64,000 nt of DNA, taken from assembly GCF_902459705.1 (NCBI RefSeq), contig NZ_CABPRU010000012.1:1-64000 (forward strand). Reading direction: 5' to 3'. Within the stretch, counting starts at the first letter, position 1. Each line of letters starts with the position of its first letter. Shown one piece after another: positions 45,224 to 54,175 of this stretch. Made by a program: the position numbers and the translations under genes. Under the pieces are notes generated by a model that did no database searches, was not told the DNA's origin, and saw nothing but the letters and a program-made list of their open reading frames with translations. The stretch is from Pandoraea terrigena. Its GTDB lineage: Bacteria; Pseudomonadota; Gammaproteobacteria; Burkholderiales; Burkholderiaceae.

Positions 45224-46888
45224 TCAACGCTGTGCCGTCTTGGTCACCTTAGCAGGCGCCTTCTTGGCGGCGGGTTTCGCAGCCACCTTGGTGACCGACT
45301 TCGCAGGGGCCTTCGATGCCACCCGGGTCTTTGCGGTCCGATTGCCGGCAACGGCAGCCTTCGTCGGCCGACGTTCGACCACGCGAATCATCTTGCCGTG
45401 CTTGCCTCGCACGAGACGCGTACGCGGTGCTTCGCCGTCATTCCTGGCCGCCGGCGCCTCGGACGCCGCAGCCACGCGCGTGGCCTCCCTGACCGGTACG
45501 TGGAGCACCAGCAGTTGGCCCGACGTCAACGTATTGCGACGCAGACGATTCCAACTCTTGATCTGCGCAACGCTCACGCCATTGCGCGACGCAACGCTAG
45601 CAAGCGTGTCGCGTTTGCGGGCGCGCACCATTACCTTGCGTGTATCGGGAAGATCCGGCTCCAGCGCGAGCACGGCATTGCGCGCAACCGAAGCGCTGAT
45701 GTCCTGGTCCATGTCGTCCGAACGCGGCACCAGCAGCGTCGAGCCCGCCTTGAGACGCATGCGCGGCGCAATGTTGTTGACCGAGCGGATGACGGCAGCG
45801 TCAACCCCCAGCTTGCGCGCGACGTCTTCCGGACGCTCACGCGATGCGGACGTGTAGGTCGTCCAGCTCGACAGCGGCTTGTCATAGCCCTTCAGACGGC
45901 GCTGGAACACTTCGGCGCTATCGAACGGCAGGAGAATCTTTGGCTGCGCCGAGCCCAGAATCACGGGCTTGCGGAACGACGGATTGAGCGCGCGGAATTC
46001 GTCGAGCGGCAGGTCGGCCAGCTTCGCGGCCAATGCCACGTCGATGTCGCGCTTGGTGGTCACGCTGACGAAGTACGGGTGATTCGGAATCTCGGGCAGC
46101 TTGACGTTGTAAATGTCCGGGTGCGCGATGATGTTCTTGATCGCCTGCAGCTTCGGCACGTAGTAACGCGTCTCGGTCGGCATGCGCAGGCTCAGGTAAT
46201 CGGTCGGCAACCCTTGCGCCTGATTGCGGTCGATCGCACGCTGCACGTTGCCTTCGCCCCAGTTATAGGCCGCGAGCGCGAGTTGCCAGTCGCCGAACAT
46301 CTCGTAGAGCTTCGAGAGGTAATCGAGCGCTGCAGTCGTCGAGGCGAGCACGTCGCGGCGCTCGTCCTGGAACATGTTCTGCTTGAGGTTGTAGGTCTTG
46401 CCGGTGCTGGGAATGAACTGCCACATGCCCGCGGCCTTGGCCGTCGAGAGCGCCTGCGGGTTGTACGCGCTTTCCACGAAGGGCAACAGCGCGAGTTCCG
46501 TCGGCATGTGACGCCGCTCGAGTTCTTCAACGATGTGGAACAGGTACTTGCTCGAGCGATCGATCATGCGCTCGACATATTCGGGACGCTGCGCGTACCA
46601 CTGCGTGCGGTCCTGCGCAAGGTCGGTGTCCAGGTCGGGGATGGCGAAACCGTGGCGGATGCGTGACCAGAGATCAGCGTCGTCGCTGCCGTAGGCCAGG
46701 TCGTTGATCGAGTCGTTGTCGAGGTCGATGGTCTGATCGCTTGAGACGCGCTGCTTGCCTTTGGCGGACGTGACGAGAGGCGATTGGCCTTGCGCCGTCG
46801 GCGTGGAACTCGACGCACCGTTGGTCGGTGCTGTGCCGGCACACGCCGCCAGAAGCAGCGTCAGTAGCAAGCTAACGATAAGTCGCAT
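45224..46888 (-). CDS. mltD: Membrane-bound lytic murein transglycosylase D (MltD)
   Basis: 554-residue outer-membrane lipoprotein (lipobox LLLAAC, acylated Cys16). The family-1D SLT domain spans about 115-250 with catalytic Glu139 in LLPFVESAYNPQAL, then AAGMWQFIP and AYNWGEGNV, which are hallmark MltD segments. Two LysM-like peptidoglycan-binding modules follow (about 344-390 and 417-461). The last 70 residues are an unusually basic Lys/Ala-rich tail (KSVTKVAAKPAAKKAPAK), which could bind nucleic acid or anionic wall polymers. It cleaves glycan strands to 1,6-anhydro-muropeptides during wall turnover. Monocistronic on the minus strand. Confidence 0.92.
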   Translation of the reverse strand: MRLIVSLLLTLLLAACAGTAPTNGASSSTPTAQGQSPLVTSAKGKQRVSSDQTIDLDNDSINDLAYGSDDADLWSRIRHGFAIPDLDTDLAQDRTQWYAQRPEYVERMIDRSSKYLFHIVEELERRHMPTELALLPFVESAYNPQALSTAKAAGMWQFIPSTGKTYNLKQNMFQDERRDVLASTTAALDYLSKLYEMFGDWQLALAAYNWGEGNVQRAIDRNQAQGLPTDYLSLRMPTETRYYVPKLQAIKNIIAHPDIYNVKLPEIPNHPYFVSVTTKRDIDVALAAKLADLPLDEFRALNPSFRKPVILGSAQPKILLPFDSAEVFQRRLKGYDKPLSSWTTYTSASRERPEDVARKLGVDAAVIRSVNNIAPRMRLKAGSTLLVPRSDDMDQDISASVARNAVLALEPDLPDTRKVMVRARKRDTLASVASRNGVSVAQIKSWNRLRRNTLTSGQLLVLHVPVREATRVAAASEAPAARNDGEAPRTRLVRGKHGKMIRVVERRPTKAAVAGNRTAKTRVASKAPAKSVTKVAAKPAAKKAPAKVTKTAQR

Positions 46889-47213
46889 TGATCGGGCTCG
46901 AATTGGGTTGCATCTTCATGAAATTGGCAAGGATGTTAAGGAAACCCTTCAGATGCGTCAACCATTCTGCCTAAATTTTTTGCAAAATTTACGCAAATAC
47001 ACCCCGTTTTCCAGGGTTATCCCTGATCTTGATGGATCACGATGTGGCTGAAACGAGACGCCCCAACGGTGTACACGATGCGATGGATAACGGACCAAAA
47101 CATCACAGGGCTGGGATGCTGCAAGGCTGAGCAGGCACGAACGATCCTGTCAACGCCTGCTTTGTGACAATGTCATGCCACGACACGCTGTTGACAGCGT
47201 GGCGGAGTCACGT
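46889..47213. other. Gap upstream of mltD
   Basis: 325 bp between the start of mltD and the end of gloB, both on the minus strand. An AT-rich patch at 46975-46998 (TTTTTTGCAAAATTT) is a plausible position for the mltD promoter, though no clear -35/-10 pair was assigned. A perfect hairpin at 47184-47201 is listed separately. No gene is supported. Confidence 0.35.
47184..47201 (-). terminator. Hairpin 13 bases after gloB
   Basis: CACGCTGT-TG-ACAGCGTG is a perfect 8-bp inverted repeat just beyond the gloB stop codon. The loop of two is tight and no T run follows, so this may be a transcript-end stabiliser rather than a strong terminator. Confidence 0.35.
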
Positions 47214-47996
47214 TCAACGGAAGCTGTCTTTCCAGCTGCGCACGGTGGCGAATACCGCCTCGCGGGTGAGCGGCGCGCGTCCCGCATGGCGCTCGGCAGA
47301 CGCGATGACCGCTGGCGCGTCGCTGCGCAGGAAGGGGTTCGTCAGACGCTCCTGGGCCAGTGTCGTGGGCAGCGTGGGACGGTCGGCAGCGCGAAGCGCC
47401 GTTGCCTCCCGATGCCATGCCGCAAGCGCCGCGTTATCCGGCTCGACCGCCAGCGCGAAGCGAATGTTCGATAGCGTATATTCGTGCGCGCAATGCACGA
47501 GCGTCGCAGGCGGCAGCGCGGCGATCGCGTCCAGCGAAGCGAGCATCTGGGCGGGCGTACCCTCGAACAGACGTCCGCAGCCGCAAGAGAACAGCGTGTC
47601 GCCGCAGAACAGATGCGGTGCGCCTGCGACACCGGCGCCGAGGAAATAGGCGATGTGCCCCGCGGTATGGCCTGGCACGTCGATCACTTCCAGCGTCAAG
47701 GCCGGGGCAGCGATGTGAACGGTCTCGCCGCCGCGGTGCGGATGATCGACGCAGGCGATCGCTTCGCCGGCCGGACCGTGCACGGGAACATCGAACCGGT
47801 CGAGCAGCGCATCGACACCGCCGACGTGATCGGCATGCTTGTGCGTGATGAGAATGGCGCGCAGCGTGAGACCACGCGCATCGAGATAGGCGAGCACCGG
47901 TGCGGCGTCGCCCGGGTCGACCACCACGGCATCTTTGCCGTTGTCGATGACCCAGAGATAATTGTCCTGGAACGCGGGGACGGGGAAGACGGTCAT
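47214..47996 (-). CDS. gloB: Hydroxyacylglutathione hydrolase (glyoxalase II)
   Basis: 260-residue metallo-beta-lactamase-fold enzyme that hydrolyses S-D-lactoylglutathione, completing methylglyoxal detoxification. The metal motif THKHADHVGG places His52, His54, Asp56 and His57; later ligands are in PGHTAGHI, FCGDTLFSCGCGRLFEG and the His of CAHEYTLSN. The C-terminal HAGHH-II-type helical domain is present. ATG 47996 (MTVFPVPAF) is the family start; a longer form starting at 48041 would nearly meet the divergent methyltransferase gene. The divergent pair gloB/methyltransferase leads into rnhA-dnaQ as in E. coli. Confidence 0.93.
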   Translation of the reverse strand: MTVFPVPAFQDNYLWVIDNGKDAVVVDPGDAAPVLAYLDARGLTLRAILITHKHADHVGGVDALLDRFDVPVHGPAGEAIACVDHPHRGGETVHIAAPALTLEVIDVPGHTAGHIAYFLGAGVAGAPHLFCGDTLFSCGCGRLFEGTPAQMLASLDAIAALPPATLVHCAHEYTLSNIRFALAVEPDNAALAAWHREATALRAADRPTLPTTLAQERLTNPFLRSDAPAVIASAERHAGRAPLTREAVFATVRSWKDSFR

Positions 47997-48055
47997 TGTT
48001 CCGGCCGACGCCTCACTTACCGCATCTGCGTGCGCATCCATATATACTCGCCACC

Positions 48056-48916
48056 ATGTCAGAACGTCCGATTATAGACTGGCCCCGCTGGCTCGTCTCA
48101 CCGCCAGGCCGCTACGCGCTCGCATGGGAGCAGGCCCTTTTCGACCAGTGGGTCGGAGATCTGTTCGGCTATCACGCGCTGCAACTCGGCCGGCCCGAAC
48201 TCGATACGCTGCGCGAGAACCGCATGCCCTATCGCGGCCTCATCCTGACGGCTGCGCGCAGCCCCGACGCCCCGTCGCTCGTCACCAAGGCCGCCAGCGA
48301 CACGACTGGCGGCACGCCATCGTGCCACGCGGGCGCGGCCGACACGGTCGCGCGCGACATTCTCGTGAGTCGCTTTGACGAGTTGCCCATCGCCACGGCG
48401 AGCACCGATCTCGTGGTCCTGCCGCACGTGCTCGAGTTTGCCGAGAATCCTCACGACATCCTGCGCGAAGTCGAGCGCATTCTCGTGCCCGAGGGGCAGG
48501 TCATCATCACTGGCTTCAACAATCTGAGCCTGTGGGGCGCGCGCGAGGAGCTGGGCCGACTGGCCGGCGCACCGTTCCTGCCGCCCGGTGCCGATCTCAT
48601 CGCCTTCACGCGTCTGAAGGACTGGCTCAAGCTACTGTCCTTTGACATCGATCGCGGCCGCTTCGGCTGCTACCGCCCGCCCCTGCGCGGCGAGCACTGG
48701 CTGCAGCGCTTCGAGTTCATGGAACCGGCCGGCGATCGTTGGTGGCCGATCTTCGGAGCGCTCTATGCGGTACGCGCGGTCAAGCGCGTGCGCGGCATGC
48801 GCTTGGTCGGCAAAGTGCGCAAGCGTATACTCGGCCTCCAGCCGGCGGCGGCACCGGTGGCCACCCCCAACACCACGCATCGCCAGATGGCGGAAGCGGC
48901 CGACACGCCCGATTGA
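48056..48916 (+). CDS. Class I SAM-dependent methyltransferase (YafS-like)
   Basis: 286 residues. The central segment carries a methyltransferase_11-type core: LPIATASTDLVVLPHVLEFAENPHDILREVERIL is the motif IV-post region, followed by VPEGQVIITGFNNLSLWG. The glycine-rich SAM motif I is poorly conserved: the segment before it is short on Gly, which is unusual and is shared by YafS-type proteins. Substrate unknown. Position between gloB and rnhA matches yafS in E. coli. ATG 48056 is the first start after the divergent gloB promoter; longer forms are possible. Next gene follows after eleven bases. Confidence 0.82.
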   Translation: MSERPIIDWPRWLVSPPGRYALAWEQALFDQWVGDLFGYHALQLGRPELDTLRENRMPYRGLILTAARSPDAPSLVTKAASDTTGGTPSCHAGAADTVARDILVSRFDELPIATASTDLVVLPHVLEFAENPHDILREVERILVPEGQVIITGFNNLSLWGAREELGRLAGAPFLPPGADLIAFTRLKDWLKLLSFDIDRGRFGCYRPPLRGEHWLQRFEFMEPAGDRWWPIFGALYAVRAVKRVRGMRLVGKVRKRILGLQPAAAPVATPNTTHRQMAEAADTPD

Positions 48917-48927
48917 TTGTTTGAGAG

Positions 48928-49377
48928 ATGACCTTGCCGCAAGTTGAGATCTACACCGACGGTGCCTGCAAAGGCAATCCTGGCCCCGGCGGCTGGGGCG
49001 CCCTGCTCGTCGCGGGCAAACACCGCAAGGAAATGTTCGGCGGCGAAGCCAACACAACCAACAACCGCATGGAGCTTCTGGCCGTCATTCGCGCGCTCGA
49101 AGCCCTGAACAAGCCCTGTCGCGTGGTACTTCACACCGACTCGCAGTATGTGCAGAAAGGCATCAGCGAGTGGATTCACGGCTGGAAGGCCCGTGGCTGG
49201 AAAACGGCCGCCAAGGAACCGGTGAAGAACGCCGACCTGTGGCAGACACTCGACGCCGTCTCGCAGAAACACGAGATCGACTGGCGCTGGGTGAAAGGCC
49301 ACGCCGGGCACGACGGCAACGAGGCCGCCGACCAGTTGGCCAATCGCGGCGTGGACAGCCTGCGTCGCGGCCAGTGA
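48928..49377 (+). CDS. rnhA: Ribonuclease HI
   Basis: 149-residue endonuclease that degrades RNA in RNA-DNA hybrids (R-loops, lagging-strand primers). The four catalytic carboxylates are Asp11 ([11 protein letters not shown]), Glu49 (NRMELLAV), Asp71 (HTDSQYV) and Asp135 (GNEAADQLA), and the catalytic His lies in KGHAGHDG. The basic handle helix ([18 protein letters not shown]) that grips the hybrid is present. Length is normal. It lies downstream of the methyltransferase and 103 bases before dnaQ, on the same strand (in E. coli rnhA and dnaQ are divergent). Confidence 0.95.
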   Translation: MTLPQVEIYTDGACKGNPGPGGWGALLVAGKHRKEMFGGEANTTNNRMELLAVIRALEALNKPCRVVLHTDSQYVQKGISEWIHGWKARGWKTAAKEPVKNADLWQTLDAVSQKHEIDWRWVKGHAGHDGNEAADQLANRGVDSLRRGQ

Positions 49378-49480
49378 GGCGGCGACCAGCGCCGCCGCTT
49401 GAGCATCATCCGCGCATTGCGTGAGACGACATGGCTCGCAGCGCGTCAATTCCGAAAGCACACGAGATTCATCGAACAGC

Positions 49481-50221
49481 ATGCGACAACTGATCCTCGA
49501 TACCGAAACCACGGGCCTGAATGCCAAGACGGGAGACCGTTTGCTGGAAATCGGTTGCGTCGAACTGGTCAATCGCCGCTTGACCGGCAACAACCTGCAC
49601 TTCTACATCAATCCCGAGCGCGACAGTGATCCGGGCGCATTGGCGGTGCATGGACTGACGACCGAATTCCTCTCCGACAAACCCAAGTTCGTGGAGATTG
49701 CGGAAGAGTTGCGCGAGTATTGCCGCGACGCCGAGATCATCATCCACAACGCGGCGTTCGACCTGGGCTTCCTGGATATGGAGTTCGGCCGCCTCGGCTG
49801 GCCGCCGTTCATGCAGCACTGCTCGAGCCTGATCGACACGCTGCTGCGGGCCCGGGAGATGTTCCCGGGTCGACGCAATTCGCTGGATGCCCTTTGCGAG
49901 CGTCTCGGCGTGAACAACGCCCATCGCACGTTGCACGGCGCACTGCTCGACGCCGAGCTGCTTGCCGACGTGTATCTCGCCATGACGCGCGGCCAGGAGA
50001 GCCTTGTCATCGAGATCGGCGACGACGGCGACGGCGACGCGGGTGGCCATCGAGAAAAGATTTCGCTGCGTCAGTTCGATCTGCCGGTGATTGCGGCGGC
50101 AGACGACGAGGTGGCGCAACATGCCGGCGTGCTCAACGACATCGACAAGGGGATGAAGGGAACGTGTGTGTGGCGTACCGAACCGGCGGCCCCTGAAGGC
50201 GACACGGCACCGTCGGCGTGA
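49481..50221 (+). CDS. dnaQ: DNA polymerase III epsilon subunit (proofreading exonuclease)
   Basis: 246 residues. The DEDDh exonuclease site is complete: Asp7 and Glu9 in ILDTETTGL, Asp94 in NAAFDLGFLD, His152 and Asp157 in HRTLHGALLDAEL. A flexible Gly/Asp-rich linker (about 178-190) leads to the C-terminal region that binds the alpha subunit. Epsilon removes misincorporated bases within the replicase core. ATG 49481 is the family start; the frame opens 20 codons earlier without conserved residues. Confidence 0.95.
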   Translation: MRQLILDTETTGLNAKTGDRLLEIGCVELVNRRLTGNNLHFYINPERDSDPGALAVHGLTTEFLSDKPKFVEIAEELREYCRDAEIIIHNAAFDLGFLDMEFGRLGWPPFMQHCSSLIDTLLRAREMFPGRRNSLDALCERLGVNNAHRTLHGALLDAELLADVYLAMTRGQESLVIEIGDDGDGDAGGHREKISLRQFDLPVIAAADDEVAQHAGVLNDIDKGMKGTCVWRTEPAAPEGDTAPSA

Positions 50222-50282
50222 GTTTGCGCCGAGCAAGACGGAAAATTCGCGCGAAGGCCTTCCCAAGCAAAGAAAACATCCC

Positions 50283-50288
50283 TATAAT
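50283..50288 (+). promoter_or_regulatory. Perfect -10 box upstream of tRNA-Val
   Basis: A consensus TATAAT is followed by a pyrimidine/GC-rich discriminator. A weak TTCCCA lies about 17 bases upstream. If used, the transcript would carry a leader of roughly 185 nt before the tRNA, to be removed by RNase P. Confidence 0.4.
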
Positions 50289-50478
50289 CGCTGTCTTTGC
50301 TGCTTGCGAGTCATCGCAAGAAACGGCGTGAAGTGATCGAGAGATATCGTCACGGCGGCAGCAAAAAAGAACAAAAGAAACGTTGCAGACTTCTGCGAAA
50401 ACAGTTAAAGTTCTGCTCCTGATTGCGAGACAAAACCTTCAGCAATCAGCACTAAGTCATTGATTTAGTTAATGATTT

Positions 50479-50553
50479 GGGTGGTTAGCTCAGCGGTAGA
50501 GCACTGCCTTCACACGGCAGGGGTCACAGGTTCAATCCCTGTACCACCCACCA
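50479..50553 (+). tRNA. tRNA-Val (CAC anticodon)
   Basis: 75 nt including an encoded CCA. Acceptor stem GGGTGGT (50479-50485) pairs with ACCACCC (50543-50549), discriminator A at 50550, D-arm TAGCTCAGCGGTAGAGC, anticodon stem CTGCC/GGCAG around loop TTCACAC with anticodon CAC at 50511-50513 (reads GUG, Val), and T-arm CAGGTTCAATCCCTG. An intrinsic terminator follows at 50577. A tRNA after dnaQ recalls aspV in E. coli. Confidence 0.96.
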
Positions 50554-50576
50554 AATTTGCGCAAACCGCGCGGAAT

Positions 50577-50614
50577 AAGGCCCTCAGGCAAATGCCGAGG
50601 GCCTTTTTCTTTTA
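50577..50614 (+). terminator. Rho-independent terminator of tRNA-Val
   Basis: AAGGCCCTC pairs with GAGGGCCTT, the inner GGCA/TGCC extends the stem, and a TTTTTCTTTT tract follows. It lies 24 bases after the tRNA. Confidence 0.88.
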
Positions 50615-50966
50615 CATGGGCTCGTCATATTGAATCTGAAATGGATCGTGGCAGCTTCATCGGCAGATCGCTAGCAAAGCGACGCTCACTCAAAGATCCA
50701 TTTCAGCGATGCGCAAAAGCGGTATCTCCTCAAAGGAAAAGGGGGACCCGCCGGAGAACTTGTAGCTCCGCAAATTCAAAGCCGCCCTTATCGCACAGAT
50801 TGAGATCGCAGACCGCACCGGCCACCGCGTCATCCTGCCTTCACACCGGCCGGCTTCAAGCCGCATCGCCCAAGGCGCCCCCTCACTTCGCGGCGGCTCC
50901 CGGGCTAAGCGGAAAACGAGGCCTCGAGATCGATGCCCGCTCCCCTGTCGGCAGACGCATTTGCTG
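50615..50966. other. Unassigned region between tRNA-Val and apbE
   Basis: About 350 bp with short overlapping open frames on both strands but no frame with convincing family features or a ribosome site. It lies just beyond a tRNA gene, a common integration site for mobile DNA, so a decayed element end is possible; I see neither an integrase nor a repeat of the tRNA 3' end here. Confidence 0.3.
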
Positions 50967-51959
50967 TCAATCTGTCGGCTGCACGTTGGCAAAGCAGCCA
51001 GTCCCGATCATGCGCAGTGCATCGCCGTCACGTACGACGAAGAGTGCGTCGAGGCGCCGGCGCTGAGCATAATCTCGCCCCGCCTGCACACCTAGCACCA
51101 GCAAGGCTGTCGCGTAAGCGTCCGCGTCCGCGCATGTCGGTGCAATGACCGTCACCGACGCAACAGAACTGCACAGTGGCCTGCCGGTTCTGGGATCCAT
51201 TGTGTGCGAGACACGCGCACCGTCGATGTCGGCCCAGTGGCGGTAGTCGCCGGACGTCGCAATGGCGGCGTTGCTCAATTCGATCACGCCCATTGCTGAG
51301 TGCCGCTCGTCATCCGGGGCCTCAAGCGCAATCGCCCACAGCGACCCATCCGGCTTGCTTCCGCGCGCGCGCATTTCACCGTCGATGCCGACAAGCCATG
51401 AGTCGATCTCGTGCTCGTTCAACACGCGTGCCAACTCGTCGACGCCAAATCCTTTTGCAATGCCACACAGATCCAGCGCAACGGGTCCACGCTTGCGCGC
51501 CCGGCACTGTTGCACGTCCACGTCGATCAGATCGCTCGCAGACGAACATGGGCTCGCTTGCGACGTATCCACCGAGCCCGAACAATGGGCACGCCGCTCG
51601 CCCGATGGACCGAAACCCCACATACCGACAAGGTCGCCGACGCCGATGTTGAAGGCGTTGTGCGTATCACTGCCAATCTCCAGCGCACGTGCAAGCAAAA
51701 CCGCGAGACTTCTGGACACCGGCACCCAGCAGTCCAGCTCGGCACGATTCAGCCGCGACAGGTCGGAGCTTTCCTTCCAGTTCGACATCTGCTCGTCAAC
51801 CGCGCCAACCGCCGCCGCAAGCCGGGCCGCCAGTTCCTTTTCGTCCGTCTTCGGCGACGCATGGAAGGCCGCGGTGTAGCGGGTTCCCATTGTCGCGCCG
51901 CTCACGCGCCAGAGCTTAAGTTGCGTGTCTGGCAACGCCTCAATAGACATCTTCGACAT
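50967..51959 (-). CDS. apbE: ApbE-family FAD:protein FMN transferase
   Basis: 330 residues. ApbE enzymes move FMN from FAD onto a Thr or Ser of a target protein, using Mg2+. Family landmarks are clear: SGATMGTRY near the start, NAFNIGVGDLVGMWGFG, VALDLCGIAKGFGVDELA, VGIDGEMRARGSKPDG, AIATSGDYRHWADIDG and SHTMDPRTGRPL with the metal-site residues near DADAYATALLVLG. ApbE proteins normally carry a Sec or lipoprotein signal; none is visible in the first 30 residues here. The gene overlaps the flavoreductase gene by 20 bases and is last in the four-gene module whose DUF2271 member carries a flavinylation motif. Confidence 0.92.
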   Translation of the reverse strand: MSKMSIEALPDTQLKLWRVSGATMGTRYTAAFHASPKTDEKELAARLAAAVGAVDEQMSNWKESSDLSRLNRAELDCWVPVSRSLAVLLARALEIGSDTHNAFNIGVGDLVGMWGFGPSGERRAHCSGSVDTSQASPCSSASDLIDVDVQQCRARKRGPVALDLCGIAKGFGVDELARVLNEHEIDSWLVGIDGEMRARGSKPDGSLWAIALEAPDDERHSAMGVIELSNAAIATSGDYRHWADIDGARVSHTMDPRTGRPLCSSVASVTVIAPTCADADAYATALLVLGVQAGRDYAQRRRLDALFVVRDGDALRMIGTGCFANVQPTD

Positions 51960-54150
51960 AGCGTCCCTGCGCTCTCAGTTGTTCGACGGACAAGCCGGTA
52001 TCCGCCAGAATACGTTCCCACGCCTGCGCGACACCCTCCGCCATCCTGCGGCCGCCGCACACCATGATTTGCGCGCCGTGCGCAACCAGAGTGCGCAGGC
52101 TCTGTGCATCGGCGGCAAGGCGCTCCTGCACATAACTCCGGCTCCCGGAACGTGAGAAGGCAGTCGTGAGCGCCTGCAGTCGCCTGTCGGCTACCAGGTG
52201 CTTGAGTTCGTCGCGATACAAGAAACCATCGTCAGCATCGCGCGCACCGAAATAGAGGTGCATCGGACGGCGGGACGCGTTGTGCCGGATGAAACCGATC
52301 AGCGGACCGATCCCAGTCCCGGCCCCGATCAGGATCACGGGCGCGCTGCCGGCACCCGGCCGAAAGCACGCGTGCGGCCGCATGAATGCCTCGATCGTTT
52401 CGCCGGGCCGCAGGCCTGTGAGATACCCGGAGCACACGCCGTTCGGGTGACGCCGAACGCAGATCTCGACCAAGCCGTCCGCCGTCGCACTCGCGAGCGA
52501 GTAGTACCGGGGCGAGGTGGCGCCCGGCGGCACGACACCGAGCAGATCCCCCGTCTCGAAACGAGGCAGCCGCGGCCGTAGCAGGGTGGTCCAGACGCTT
52601 GTCCCCTCGGCAGGCATGAAGCGCAGCACCGAAGTCATGTCTTCTGTATCGGCGCCATAGTCGTCTCGTGAGACGAGCTTGAGCGGTATTGTGGGAGGCA
52701 GCAATGGTGTGTAGCGAATATCGAGCGACGTACCGAGCCTTTCGGCGAGCCCTGTGCACCACTGCCGGAATTCGGGTTCAGACTGCCGGTCAACCGTGCC
52801 CAGATCAGTCAGTGCGCCCAGCCCCTTGGCGGTCAACGCGTCATGAACCGTTCGCGCATACCCGCAAAAACGAGGAAACTGACGGTCGCCGAAACCCAAA
52901 ACCCCGAACGCCACCCCGCCAGGGATCGTCAGACGCTCGAGCTTCGGCAGGAATCGTATAGCGCTTTCCGGGGCATCGCCGTCACCGTAGGTCGCCGTCA
53001 GGACCAGCAGACGTCGCAGGTTGCGGTAACCGACAGCAAAATCGTTCATCGGCGCAACATGCACGCGAAAGCCAGCCCGGGTCAGCGCTGCATGCAGTGC
53101 CGAAGCAAAGCCCCACGTGCTATTGCCCTCCGTGCCCACTAGCAACACAGTATCTGCGTCGCGTGCCGGCACGTTGCAGGCGAGCTTCGGCATGCCCCGT
53201 CGACGACGCAGCCACAGCAACAGGCCGGTGGTGGCCAACAACGGCACCGATGCCGACGATGCGCCGAGGATCAGCCCGAGCCACCATAGCCCCTCGCCCG
53301 TGTGCAGCATTCGGACCATCCCGTGCAAACGTTGCCAGGCGTCGACCGGCTGAAAGGCAAGCCATTTGCCTGACGATGGATCGACATAACCGGCGCCATC
53401 CGTCGTATTCACTTCGATGACGCTGCTCGGGTCGGCCGCGTTGGCAAACGTCAACTGACGCAGCCTGGAAACGTCGATTGCCAGTGCAGACAACTGCCGC
53501 AGCGGCATCGGGGGCCTGGTGATCGCCGAAACGCTGAGGCTGGGCTCCTGCGCGCCACCTTCCGGGATCGCGCCGAACGTCGTCAACGACATGACTACCC
53601 CGGTCATCGCCGACAGCGTGAGCCCGGCAAGCACGGCTCGTGCAGTTTCGTTATGCAGTCGCTGCAACCCGTCACCCCGGATCGGGGCCAGAATATGTGT
53701 CCACCCGCCCATCCGGCGTGCGAGCAATGCAAGCCCGGACAACACCGCGAACAGCATGAAGGCAGCAGTCGCGCCTGTTGCTATCCGGCCAGCGTCACCG
53801 AGAAAGAGCTTGCGGTGGAGGTTCTTCACCCAACGCTCGACAGGCGATGAACGATAATCACCGACCGCTTTGCCGGTAGCGGGATCAATGATCGATGCAT
53901 GCTGTTCGCCGCCGGCCTGGTAGTACGCGATGATCTCCCCTGACGGTCGGCGCATGAGTGTTTCGACGTCGGGCACCGAGGTGCTCACGCGGCTGGCGAG
54001 CGTTGCAACGCTCACCGGCGTCAGGTCTGAGCGGACGGCACTTGCGCGCTCAATCGCCGGATTCACTGACAACACCGCGCCTGTCATGGCGACGATCGTC
54101 ATCAGCAATGCAGCGATGAGACCGGGGATTGAATGGAGCTTGCGTAACAT
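51940..54150 (-). CDS. PepSY-TM / flavodoxin / ferredoxin-reductase fusion (trans-membrane flavoreductase)
   Basis: 736-residue inner-membrane electron carrier. The PepSY-TM part (1 to about 315) has four hydrophobic segments (about 8-30, 122-146, 172-196, 284-310) with His residues in KLHSIPG, NLHRKLFLGD, QRLHNETA and QRLHGMVRMLHTGEGLW, the usual haem ligands. Next is a flavodoxin domain (about 335-475, LLVGTEGNSTWGFA and TATYGDGDAPES), then FAD-binding (RYYSLAS) and NADP-binding (VILIGAGTGIGPLIGFIRH) ferredoxin-reductase domains to the end. The layout carries electrons from NADPH across the membrane, as in siderophore or ferric reductases. GGAGG precedes ATG 54150. It is the third gene of the module. 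Confidence 0.87.
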   Translation of the reverse strand: MLRKLHSIPGLIAALLMTIVAMTGAVLSVNPAIERASAVRSDLTPVSVATLASRVSTSVPDVETLMRRPSGEIIAYYQAGGEQHASIIDPATGKAVGDYRSSPVERWVKNLHRKLFLGDAGRIATGATAAFMLFAVLSGLALLARRMGGWTHILAPIRGDGLQRLHNETARAVLAGLTLSAMTGVVMSLTTFGAIPEGGAQEPSLSVSAITRPPMPLRQLSALAIDVSRLRQLTFANAADPSSVIEVNTTDGAGYVDPSSGKWLAFQPVDAWQRLHGMVRMLHTGEGLWWLGLILGASSASVPLLATTGLLLWLRRRRGMPKLACNVPARDADTVLLVGTEGNSTWGFASALHAALTRAGFRVHVAPMNDFAVGYRNLRRLLVLTATYGDGDAPESAIRFLPKLERLTIPGGVAFGVLGFGDRQFPRFCGYARTVHDALTAKGLGALTDLGTVDRQSEPEFRQWCTGLAERLGTSLDIRYTPLLPPTIPLKLVSRDDYGADTEDMTSVLRFMPAEGTSVWTTLLRPRLPRFETGDLLGVVPPGATSPRYYSLASATADGLVEICVRRHPNGVCSGYLTGLRPGETIEAFMRPHACFRPGAGSAPVILIGAGTGIGPLIGFIRHNASRRPMHLYFGARDADDGFLYRDELKHLVADRRLQALTTAFSRSGSRSYVQERLAADAQSLRTLVAHGAQIMVCGGRRMAEGVAQAWERILADTGLSVEQLRAQGRYVEDVY

Positions 54151-54175
54151 CGGGCACCTCCTCGCCGGCCCCTGG

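Noticed and set aside
46975-46998. AT-rich palindrome-like patch before mltD as a specific operator
   Set aside because: AAATTTT/AAAATTT symmetry arises easily in AT-rich promoter DNA and no matching regulator or second site supports it.
50479-50966. Integrated prophage or island at tRNA-Val
   Set aside because: No integrase, phage gene or second copy of the tRNA 3' end was seen nearby; the genes that follow form a normal chromosomal operon.
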